In this document: piece after piece, positions 47,174 to 58,300 of the stretch
Layout: each line of letters opens with the position of its first letter
How positions within the stretch are numbered: the stretch's first letter is position 1
DNA from: Eleusine coracana subsp. coracana
Lineage: Eukaryota > Streptophyta > Magnoliopsida > Poales > Poaceae
Direction of reading: 5' to 3'
DNA length: 64,000 bases
Assembly (NCBI GenBank): GCA_032690845.1
Contig: CM064426.1
Coordinates: 43,540,508 to 43,604,507, forward strand
Notes under the pieces: generated by a model
Seen by the model: only the letters and a program-made list of their open reading frames with translations
Told to the model about the DNA's origin: nothing
Databases searched by the model: none
Made by a program: the position numbers and the translations under genes

Positions 47174-48821
47174 AAAACGACGATAGAAGCCTGCAAGACC
47201 AAGAAAACTGCGAACCTGTGTGACCGTCGTCGGTTGTGGCCAACTCTAAATGGCATCCACCTTGCTGCTATCCACCTCAATGCCCTACAGAGTAACAACA
47301 TAGCCAAGAAACGAAACACGTTGCATGCAAAAAGTGCATTTTTCCATGTTCCCAAATAAGCGAGCAGCACGCAAAGCATCAAAAACAGCATGCAAATGAT
47401 CTAAATGCTCATTCATGGATTTGCTATATATAAGGATATCATCAAAATAGACAACAACAAATATTCCAATGAAAGGCCGAAGAACTTCATTCATTAGGCG
47501 CATAAAAGTGCTAGGAGCATTAGACAATCCAAACGGCATAACCAACCATTCATACAAGCCAAATTTAGTTTTAAAAGCCGTTTTCCATTCATTCCCTAAT
47601 TTCATTCTTATCTGATGGTAACCACTACGCAAATCAACCTTAGAGAAAATTATGGCACCACTAAGTTCATCAAGCATATCATCAAGGCGTGGTATAGGAT
47701 ATCGATAACGAATTGTAATATTGTTAATTGCACGACAATCTACACACATACGCCAAGAACCATCTTTCTTTAGGAACAAGCAAAACAGGAACCGAACAAG
47801 GACTGAGAGACTCACGAATGTAACCTTTATCCAGCAATGCTTGCACTTGACGCTGAATTTCTTTTGTCTCCTCAGGATTTGTACGGTACGGGGCACGATT
47901 AGGAAGCTGTGCGCCTGGAATTAAATCAATCTGATGTTCTATGCCACGAATAGGAGGAAGACCCGGTGGCAATTCAGCGGGAAAAACATCTTTATAGTCC
48001 TGCAGAAGGTTAGCAATAGCAGGAGGAATATACAACATAGGTGCCTCATCTAATGAAACAAGCATACGAGAGCAAACTAGCGCATAGCAGGGCAGATTAG
48101 CATCATGTAACTCATCAAAATCAGTACGTGTAGCAAGCAATATAGGGTTATGCAATTGGATCTCAGGTTGAACAGGTGCAATAGGTGGTGATTTAATCAA
48201 TTTTGCAGCTTTTGCCGCTCTAGCAATATCATCTTTTAGAACTTGTTCAGGTGTCATAGGATGAATAACAATTCTTTGACCCTTAAACATGAAGGAATAA
48301 TAATTGGAGCGACCATGATGAACACTATCAACATCATATTGCCAAGGACGTCCAAGCAACAAAGAGCATGCTTCCATTGGAACAATATCACAATCCACAA
48401 AATCAGAATATGCACCAAGAGAGAAAGGGACACGTACCGAGCGCGTTACCTTTATTTTGCCGCCATCATTAAGCCATTGAACATGATAAGGATGTGGATG
48501 CTTCCTTGTTGGCAATGATAACTGTTCCACCAAGGTCGTACTAGCCAAATTGTTACAACTGCCACCATCGATGATTATACGGACCGCTCGTTCTTGCACA
48601 ACGCCTTTAATATGAAAAATGTTGTGGCACTGGTTCTTTTCGTCTGGCATGACCTGTGTACTAAGAACACGCTGCACAACAAGAGTTGCATACCTGTCGG
48701 CGGCACTAGAGTCGACATGAAGCTCCGTATTATCTGCATGATTAGTGGCAAGCATAGTATGTAGAGTATCCTCAGAATCACTAGCAGAAGAATACTCACC
48801 GTCATCACGAATCAACAGAGT
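47174..48821 (-). pseudogene. Element C protease and reverse transcriptase, broken
   Basis: The protease region has RIIIDGGSCNNLAS. The linker and RT carry FPAELPPGLPPIRGIEH, ESLSPCSVPVLLVPK, CVDCRAINNITIRYRYPIPR, DLRSGYHQIRM, MPFGLSNAPSTFMR and catalytic FVVVYFDDILIYSKS. One extra A at about 47773 (in PKKDGSW) shifts the frame between 48815-47724 and 47896-47285. A TAG follows YVVTL at about 47285, at the same codon as in element A. The frame upstream is continuous with gag, which indicates a fused gag-pol polyprotein in this family. Confidence 0.88.
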
Positions 48822-49910
48822 TCATTTGTTTGGACAATCGCGTATCACATGACCAAATCCTTTGCAACGGAAACACTGAGTATCTCGAGCTCATCCAGAC
48901 GACGAGGAGGACGGCGCGGTCGAGACAGATCTAGCCATGGGTGGAGCACTCGACTTGGACGAGGTCGTAGTGTGGTCGCGTGACGTGGAAGGAGGCGCCG
49001 ATCGTGGAGCTGAAGGCGCCTTGGACCCTGCAAAAGTGTTAGGTCTTGACGAAGATTATCGATCCTGCACTTCACGTTCAGCTTTACAAGCATATTCAAA
49101 CAAGGTGGTGATATCATCATAATTCTTATAATCAAGAATGTTCTGAATTTCACGATTTAACCCACCCCTAAAGCGAGCCATAGCAGCATCCTCTAGTTCA
49201 ACTAAACCACAACGAATCATACCCTTTTGCACAGCTTGATAATAATCCTCTACAGATTGTGAACCTTGTTGAAAGCGCTGCATTTGATTAAGCAAATCTC
49301 TAGCATAATATGACGGCACAAAACAACGATGCATAGCAGCTTTTAATGCCGTCCAAGTGGCTGGAACATTATTAGGATATTTTTGTCTATACTCACGCCA
49401 CCAAAGTAAAGCAAATTCAGTAAATTCACTAATAGCAGCCTTAACTTGTAAATTAGCAGGGATATCATGGCATGCAAATTTTTGTTCAACCTCTAATTCC
49501 CAATCAAGGTAAGCACCCGGATCATATTTGCCAGTAAAAGTGGGAATACGAAATTTAATTCTGGCAAAAGAATCATTAGTAGGAACACGTACCCTACGAG
49601 CATGACCATGACGATTGGCGTCATCCTGCTCGGTGTCGGCGCCGTAGTCGCGTGCAGTTTGCAACTCCGTGAGCTGCATCGTCATGGTCCCAAGTTGCGT
49701 TGACATGGCCTCAAGACAAGTCATGATCGTCACGAGCGTGGTGTGGGCAGCCGTATCAGCAAGGTCGAGCTGATCAAAACGCTCGTTCGATGAAGTAATC
49801 GTGGAGTCAAGTCTCTCGTGCATCGTCTTCATGTCGTTTTGTAGACCTTCAACCTGCGCCTGGACTTATTGGAGGGTGAGCTCCTCCGACTTCGAGTTGT
49901 TTCCTGCCAT
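48822..49910 (-). pseudogene. Element C gag
   Basis: The start is the ATG at 49910 (MAGNNSKSEELTLQ), chosen because it is in frame with the long downstream gag frame from 49832 and begins a plausible leader. A TAA at 49867-49869 interrupts codon 15. A coiled-coil-like segment follows (MKTMHERLDS onward), then the gag core with YLDWELEVEQKF, ATWTALKAAMHRCFVP and VEDYYQAVQKG. TAA at 49056-49058 and TGA at 48891-48893 lie in the Ser/Pro-rich region. The CCHC knuckle CFRCKGFGHVIRDC is intact just before TGA at 48822-48824. All these are in one frame, so only nonsense changes separate gag from protease. Confidence 0.88.
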
Positions 49911-50876
49911 AGAAACACAAGCAACACAGAAAAAGATCCTACGACGAGAGGTGAGTGGTGGATGAAAAGCTCAATCAAAAAGCTGTTATCAAATCCTTAC
50001 CCGTCCTTACCAAGCACGCAAGTGTGAACTGCAACCACAGGTAAAACCGGTGAAAGATTGGAGGAGCGATTGCGTGGTGAAACAAAAACCTGCTCGTAGT
50101 AGAAAATTTGTGGAGCTAGGAGGCTGCACTCAATCAAGGGTTAGCATAATTCAAACAATAACTGCAAAGCTGAATAAAGGTGCTAAACGCGAAAAGATTG
50201 CTGCCGTCACAAGTGGAAGAGGAAGAAGAAGAATCAAAACAAACGGATCCGAAGAAGGGTAAAGAACAGAACGTGTCACCTATGGTGCTCAAGCGCTCTT
50301 TTTTTTCTTTTTCTTTCTTTTTTCTTTGTTACTTCTGCCCCTCTTTTTTTTTTAACCTATGTCAGGGGAGTGTGAAGAAAAAACAATGCATACACACTTT
50401 TTTTTTGAGGCAGGGGTAAAACGGTAATTAAAAGGCGAGGCGGGATGAGCAGAACACAACACAAGGCGAGGCGGGGCGGTTTACCACGTAACCGAGTCGG
50501 ATGCAACGAGTCACGTGATTGACCCGGACTAACGGTGCGGCGGCAAAACTTGGCAAGTGATCGGCTGACCAAAACGCAACTGAGTAAGACTCGTTACGTG
50601 CGGCCAAATAGGAGAGCGAGGCGGAGAGAACAGATGCGGCGGAAAGCAAATTGTGGTGGCTAAAACATACGATGTGGTGGAAGGATATAACAATGATGAG
50701 GAGAAAATGATGAAACACCGTGTACCAGCAACGATCAAAAGCGATAGCACAAAAACTCAACAACACAAATTACTGAACGAAAGTGTGAGGCTCAAAACCG
50801 TACTGGGGTAAAACAAAATTTTTTTGTAGTTTTTGGTTTATGTGGACTTGGATAAACTCACCGAGAAACACTGGAA
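49911..50876 (-). other. Leader (5' untranslated region) of element C
   Basis: A 966-bp non-coding stretch between PBS and gag ATG. It contains A/T homopolymer and CT-rich runs at about 50300-50410. Frames here overlap on both strands without recognisable domains. Confidence 0.75.
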
Positions 50877-50886
50877 TCTGATACCA
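50877..50886 (-). other. Primer-binding site of element C
   Basis: The minus strand reads TGGTATCAGA, the first ten bases of the initiator Met PBS, 2 bp inside the 5' LTR. The next bases (TT) depart from the GCC of the consensus. Confidence 0.85.
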
Positions 50887-50888
50887 CT

Positions 50889-51526
50889 TGATAGGTGTAG
50901 AGTGCCCGATCTTTCGACGAGTGTAGATAACTTCGATTTGGTGGATATCGACCCTCACGATCCGACTACGACGAGCAAGCCCGAAGCGCCAATGCAATCG
51001 CTGAACCAACTTCCGGAGGATATTAACCTTGCGGTAAACAAGATCAACCTGATCACGAGGATCAATTCTTACGCGCAATCGAAGAACGAGCAAGAATTAG
51101 AGGCGAGCAATCTGATGTATTGCATTAAGGTGGAGTTCTGAATTCACATCGAGAGACGGATGAATAGCTAAGCTAATCTTAAAACAAAACTCAAAGATTA
51201 CAAGGGGCGCAACCCTTGACTAAATAGGGGGAGCGCGGCATCTAGGGCCGGCTGAAGTAGAGAGGCGTGCGGTGGAGAGGTAGTCGCGCGACTTGGGCTA
51301 CTTGGGCCTTCGCGGGCGTCATCCTGGGCCGTCGTTCCTTAGCATCAAAACCATCTTCAATTCCTGGGCTCGAGCTCTAGTGATTGGGCCCTTGTACGTT
51401 GTCGTCTCATCGAAAGATGGGTCCATAACTTGAGAAGGCGCAGCGACGAGAGGTGGAGGCGTGACAACTTGGTTTGGCGTGCTGTCTTCCATCGTCGTTG
51501 TTCGTATGTTGTTGATGTCCTCATCA
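50889..51526 (-). mobile_element. 5' LTR of element C (638 bp)
   Basis: Plus-strand start TGATAGGTGTAGAGTGCC, end GATGTCCTCATCA, followed by TSD GAATA. Same length as the 3' LTR, with about 18 mismatches by eye, mostly C/T and G/A changes. Confidence 0.93.
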
Positions 51527-51585
51527 GAATATATGATATTGGATGAGTCATTAGGCGACGATATGATGTCTCATGGTACCTCTAT
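51527..51585. repeat. Satellite 2, short block between C and D2
   Basis: 59 bp of satellite, continuing the monomer cut by C at 45084. It begins with the C TSD GAATA and ends with the D2 TSD TCTAT. Confidence 0.93.
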
Positions 51586-52347
51586 TGATGTAGATATGAC
51601 CCGATCTTCCGAGAGGTAAGGGGATAAACTCGAATTTGGGGAACTAGGCATCGACGACCCGGTTTGAATCAGACACGATCCAACCCCGCAACCGTTACAC
51701 CAAGCACAACTTGATTGTTCCTGCAAGCGAAATCGAGAACACAAGCAAGAGAGGATAAACACGCAATCTGAAATTGCAAATATGGATGAAGCGAATCACA
51801 AGAAAAGGTTCAAGCTCTGAACACAAAAGGACTAATCGCCATAGTGGTGTAGAACAAGAACAGGGGCCCTGATTAACTGTAAAAGGACTTGTCGCCACAG
51901 TTATAATAATTCGATCAAGTTTCTCTCTCGAAAACTGAACTAAACAAAACCCGAAAGTAAACGACGGTGGCTACTGAGTTTATGTAGGAAACAAAGACAT
52001 CCTAGGGTTGGGGGCAACCAGGGGGGCGCCCACAACTTGGGCTTAAGGCCCGACATGATACATGGCCAAGTTGGCCTAAAATAGGTGGCACAGCACCTTG
52101 TCATGGTCACATATTATGACTCACAACCCTTCTGGAGCTAGGACCAGAACCAAAACAACGGCGTCATCATCCTCTTTCCAACGCATCAAAGAATGACTCG
52201 TTTGGACGTCGGATGTGGGAGATTTCATCAAAATCGTGAAGGGGTGTCGGCTGAATCCAAGACGAACGCGGCGACCGAGTTGGTGACGACTTGTAACTTG
52301 GGGACGGCCATGATATGCGCGTATCCAGCATGGTGATGTCCTCATCA
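51586..52347 (-). mobile_element. Solo LTR D2 (762 bp), duplicate of D1
   Basis: Starts TGATGTAGATATGACC and ends GATGTCCTCATCA on the plus strand, flanked by TCTAT (51581-51585 and 52348-52352). It aligns with D1 end to end with about 5-6% mismatches by eye. Identical insertion site and TSD, with matching satellite on both sides, show duplication of one insertion rather than two insertions. Confidence 0.9.
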
Positions 52348-55300
52348 TCTATCCTTTGTCCATACTCGATTGTTCTGGGTTGTGATATGGTGTCTATCGA
52401 GCATGATGACATTGAATAAGCATCTCGTAAGGTCTCATCTCATCGACGTCATAGTTTGGCCCAATTGATTGGACATGCCTTCTGTTTGCTTCATTGGTTC
52501 TAGCCGGTGATAAGGTGTCCAATTAGTATATGACATTGGATGAGTCACTCAGCGATGATATGATGTCTAATGGTAGCTCTATTCTTTGTCCATACTCAAT
52601 AATTCTCACCGGTGATATGGTGACTATCGAGCATTATGACAGTGAGTGAGCAACATGTTTTGATTGTCGTCACAGCTTGGCCCCCGATTGATTGGACTCG
52701 CCTTGTCTATACTTTATTGTTCTAGCCGGTGATACAGTATCCATTGAGTATATGATATTGGATGAGTCATTAGGCGACGATATGATGTCTCATGGTACCT
52801 CTATTCTTTGTCCATACTTGATAGTTCTCACCGATCATACGGTGTCTATCAAGCATGATAACATTATTTGGCCCATTGATTGGACTTGCCTTGTGTTCGC
52901 TTCATTGGTTCTACCCAGTGATACGGTGTCCAATTAGTATATGACATTGGACGAGTCACTAGGCGATGATGTGATGTCTAATGGTAGCTCTATTCTTTGT
53001 CCATACTCGATAATTCTCGCCGGTGATACGGTGTCTATCGAGCATAATGACATTGAGTGAGCAACATGTTGTGATTGTCATCACAGCTTGGTCCCCGATT
53101 GATTGGATTCGCCTTGTCTATACTTCATTATTCTAGCCGGTGATATGGTGTCCATTGAGTATATGATATTGGACGAGTCAATAGGCGATGATATGATGTC
53201 TCATGGTAGCTCTATTCTTTGTCCATACTCGATAGTTCTCGCCGGTGATACGATGTCTATCGAGCATGATGACATTGAGTGAGAAACAAGTTTTGATTGT
53301 CGTCATAGCTTGGCCCCCAATTGATTGGACTCGCCTTGTCTATACTTTGTTGGTTCCTGCCGGTGATATGGTGTCCAATTAGTATATGACATTGGACGAG
53401 TCACTCGGCGATGATATGATGTCTAATGGTAGCTCTATTCTTTGTCCATACTCGATAGTTCTCGCCTGTGATACGGTGTCGATCGAGCATGATGACATTG
53501 AGTGAGCTACATTTCTAATTATTTTCATAGCTGGCCCCTGATTGAGGGGACTCACCTTGTCTATAGTTCGTTGTTTTACCTGGTGAGACGGTGTCCACTG
53601 AGTATATGATATGGACGAGTCATTAGGCAATGATATGATGTCTCATGGTAGTTCTATTCTTTGTCCATACTCGATAGTTCTCGCCGATGATACGGTGTCT
53701 ATCGTGCATGATGACATTGAGTGAGCAACATGTTTTGATTGTCGTCACAGCTTGGCCCCTGATTTATTGGACTCGCCTTGTCTATACTTTGTTGTTCTAG
53801 CCGGTGATACGGTATCCATTGAGTATATGATATTGGATGAGTCATTAGGCGACAATATGATGTCTCATGGTACCTCTATTCTTTGTCCATACTTGATAGT
53901 TCTCGCCGATGATACGGTGTCTATCAAGCATGATAACATTGAGTGAGCAACATGTTTTGATTGTCGTCACAGCTTGGCCCCCGACTGATTGGACTCGCCT
54001 TGTCTATACTTCGTTATTCTAGCCGATGATATGGTGTCCATTGAGTATATGATATTGGACGAGTCATTAGGTGACGATATGATGTCTCATGGTAGCTCTA
54101 TTCTTTGTCCATATGGTGTCTATCGAGCATGACGACACCGAATAAGCATCTTGTAAGGTCTCATCTCATCGATGTCACAGTTTGGCCAAATTGATTGGAC
54201 TCACCTTGTGTTTGCTTCGCTGGTTCTAACCGGTGATACGGTGTCCAATTAGTATATGACATTGGATGAGTCACTAGGTGACGACATGATGTTTGATGGT
54301 AGCTCTATTCTTTGTCCATACTCGATAATTCTCGCCGGTGATATGGAGTCTATCGAGCATAATGACATTGAGTGAGCAACATGTTTTTATTGTCGTCACA
54401 GCTTGGCCCCCAATTGATTGGATTCGCCTTGTCTATACTTCGTTATTCTAGCCGGTGATACGGTGTCCATTGAGTTTATGATATTGGACGAGTCATTAGG
54501 AGATGATATGATGTCTAATGGTAGCTCTATTCTTTGTCCATACTCGATAGTTCTCGCCTGTGATACGGTGTCGATCGAGCATGATAACATTGAGTGAGCT
54601 ACATTTCTAATTATTTTCACAGCTTGGCCCCCGATTGAGGGGAGACACCTTCTCTTTACTTTGTTGTTGTACCCGGTGAGATGATGTCCATTGAGTATAT
54701 GATATGGACGAGTCATTAGGCGATGATACGATGTCTCATGGTAGCTCTATTCCTTGTCCATACTCGATAGTTCTCGCCGATAATACGGTGTCTATCAAGC
54801 TTGATAAAATTGAGTCAGCAACATGTTTTGATTGTTGTCACAGCTTGGCCCCCGATTGATTGGACTCGCCTTGTCTATACTTAGTTGGTTCCAGCTAGTG
54901 ATACGGTGTCCAATTAGTATATGACATTGGACGAGTCACTCGATGATGATATGATGTCTAATGGTAGCTCTATTCTTTGTCCATACTCGATAATTCTCAC
55001 CAGTGATACGGTGTCTATCGAGCACGATGACATTGAGTGAGGAACATGTTTTGATTACCGTCATAGCTTGGCCACAAATTGATTGGATTCGGCATGTCTA
55101 TACTTCATTATCCTAGACGGTGATTAAGTGTCCATTGAGTATATGATATTGGACGAGTCATTAGGCGATGATATGATGTCTCATGGTAGCTCTAGTCTTT
55201 GTCCATACTCAGTAGTTCTCACCGGTGATACGGTGTCTATCGAGCATGATGACATTGAGTGAGCAGCATGTTCTGATTGTCGTCACAGCTTGGCCCCAAA

Positions 55301-58300
55301 TTGATTGGACTCGCCTTGTCTATGCTTCGTTGTTCTTGGTGGTGATACAATGTCCATTGAGTATATGATATTGGATGAGTCATTAGGCGACCATACTATG
55401 TCTTATGTACCTCTATTCTTTGTCCATACTCGATAGTTCTCGGTGGTGACATGGTGTCTATCGAGTATGACGACATTGAATAAGCATCTCGTAAGGTCTC
55501 ATCTCATCGACGTCATAGTTTGGCCCAATTGATTGGACTTGCCTTATGTTTGCTTCATTGGTTCTAGCCAGTGATACGGTGTCCAATTAGTATATGACAT
55601 GGGACGAGTCACTCGATGATGATATGATGTCTAATGGTCGCTCTATTCTTTGTCCATACTCGATAATTCTCGCCGGTGATATGGTGTCCATCGAGCATTA
55701 TGACATTGAGTGAGCAACATGTTTTGATTGTCGTCACAGATTGGCCCCCGATTGATTGGACTCACCTTGTCTATACTTAGTTGTTCTAGCTGGTGATACG
55801 GTGCCCATTGAGTATATGATATTGGACGAGTCATTAGGCGACGATATGATGTCTCATGGTACCTCTATTCTCTGTCCATACTCGATAGTTCTCGCTGGTG
55901 ATATGGTGTCTATCGAGCATGATGACATTGAATAAACATCTCATAAGGTCTCATCTCATCGACGTCATAGTTTGGCCCGATTGATTGGACTTACCTTTTG
56001 TTCGCTTCATTGGTTCTAGCCAGTGAGACGGTGTCCAATTAGTATATGACATTGGACGAGTCACTCGACGACGATATGATGTCTAATGGTAGCTCTATTC
56101 TTTGTCCATACTCGATAATTCTCACCAGTGATACGGTGTCTATCGAGCATAATGTCATTGAGTGAGCAACATGTTTTGATTGTCGTCACAGCTTGGCCCC
56201 CGATTGATTGGATTCGCCTTGTCTATACTTCATTATTCTTGCCGGTGATACGGTGTCCATTGAGTCTATGATATTCGACGAGTCATTAGGTGCTGATATG
56301 ATGTCTCATGGTAGCTCTATTCTTTGTCCATACTCAATAGTTCTCGCTGGTGATACGGTGTCTATCGAGCATGATGACATTGAGTAGAAACAAGTTTTGA
56401 TTGTCGTCACAGCTTGGCCCCCAATTGATTGGACTCGCCTTGTCTATACTTTGTTGGTTCCAGCCGGTGATACAGTGTCCAATTAGTATATGACATTGGA
56501 TGAGTCACTCGACTATGATATGATGTCTAAAGGTAGCTCTATTCTTTGTCCATACTCGATAGTTCTCGCCTGTGATATGGTGTCGATCGAGAATGATGAC
56601 ATTGAGTGAGCAACATGTTTTGATTATTGTCATAGCTTGGCCACCGATTAATTGGATTCGCCTTGTCTATACTTCGTTATTCCAGCCGGCGATACGGTGT
56701 CCATTGAGTATATGATATTGGACGAGTCATTAGGCGATGATATGATGTCTCATGGTAGCTCTAGTCCTTTCATACTCAGTAGTTCTCGTCGGTTATACGG
56801 TGTCTATCGAGCATGATGACATTGATTGAGCAACATGTTCTGATTGTCGTCACAGCTTGGCAACCAATTGATTGGACTTGCCTTGTCTATACTTCATTGT
56901 TCTAGCCGGTGATACGGTGTCCATTGAGTATATGATATTGGACGAGTCATTAGGCGACGATATGATGTCTCACGGTAACTCTATTCTTTGTCCATACTCG
57001 ATAGTTCTTGTTGGTGATATGGTGTCTATCGACCATGATGACATTGAATAAGCATCTCATAAGGTCTCATCTCATCGATGTCATAGTTTGGCCCGATTGA
57101 TTGGACTTGCCTTGTGTTTGCTTCATTGGTTCTAGCCAGTAATACGGTGTCCAATTAGTATATGATATTGGAGCAGTCATTAGGCGATGATATGATGTCT
57201 CATGGTAGCTCTAGTCTTTGTCCATACTCAGTAGTTCTCGCTGGTGATACGGTGTCTATCGAGCATAATGACATTGAGTGAGCAACATGTTCTGATTGTC
57301 CTCACAGCTTGGCCCCCGATTGATTGGATTCGCCTTGTCTATACTTCATTATTCTAGCCAGTGATATGGTGTCCATTGAGTATATGATATTGGACGAGTC
57401 AATAGCGATGATATGATGTCTCTTGGTACCGCTATTCTTTTTCCATACTCGATAGTTCTCGTTGGTGATATGGTGTCTATCGACCATGATGACATTGAAT
57501 AAGCATCTCATAAGGTCTCATCTCATCGATGTCATAGTTTGGCCCGATTGATTGGACTTGCCTTGTGTTTGCTTCGTTGGTTCTAGCCAGTAATACGGTG
57601 TCCAATTAGTATATGACATTGGACGAGTCACTCGGCGATGATATGATGCCTAATGGTAGCTCCATTCTGTGTCCATACTCGATAATTCTCACCAGTGATA
57701 CGGAGTCTATCGAGCATGATGACTTTGAGTGAGCAACATATTTTGATTATAGTCATAGCTTGGCCACCGATTAATTAGATTCGCCTTGTCTATACTTCGT
57801 TATTCTAGCCGGTGATACGGTGTCCATTGAGTATATGATATTGGACGAGTCATTAGGCGACGATATGATGTCTCATGGTAGCTCTAGTCTTTGTCCATAC
57901 TCAGTAGTTCTCGCCGGTGATATGGTGCCTATCGAGCATGGTGACATTGATTGAGCAACATCTTCTGATTGTCGTCACAGCTTGGCCCCCAATTGATTGG
58001 ACTCACCTTGTCTATACTTCTTTGTTCTAGCCGGTGATACGGTGTCCATTGAGTATATGATATTGGACGAGTCATTAGGCGATGATATGATGTCTCATGG
58101 TAACTCTATTCTTTGTCCATACTCGATAGTTCTCGTTGGTGATATGGTGTCTATCCAGCATGATGACATTGAATAAGCATCTCATAAGGTCTCATCTCAT
58201 CGACGTCATAGTTTGGCCCGATTGATTGGACTTGCCTTATGTTTGCTTCATTGGTTCTAGCCAGTGATACGGTGTCCAATTAGTATATGACATTGGACGA

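Larger units (their letters stand above)
45085..51526 (-). mobile_element. Element C: CRM-like Ty3/gypsy element (6442 bp)
   Basis: Two 638-bp LTRs, PBS, leader, gag-pol and PPT in one orientation, with TSD GAATA at 45080-45084 and 51527-51531. The insertion point is the satellite motif CATTGAATATATGATATTGG. The LTRs differ at about 18 positions by eye (about 2.8%). At an assumed grass rate of 1.3e-8 per site per year this would be about one million years. It has nonsense codons, a frameshift and an integrase deletion, so it is non-autonomous now. Confidence 0.93.
42769..52710. repeat. 1.75-kb tandem duplication of satellite 2 plus solo LTR D, split by C
   Basis: Copy 1 is 42769-44516. Copy 2 starts at 44517 and, after removing element C and one copy of its TSD (45085-51531), ends at 52710. 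Both copies contain satellite, a D solo LTR at the same base with the same TSD TCTAT, and satellite. The junction at 44511-44517 joins CTTGTCTAT of one half-monomer to CAAGCATGATAAC that normally follows GGTGTCTAT, a 7-bp shared TGTCTAT. Confidence 0.88.

Noticed and set aside
43391..52347. D1 and D2 as two independent solo-LTR insertions
   Set aside because: Same insertion base, same TSD and matching satellite on both sides show one insertion duplicated with its surroundings.
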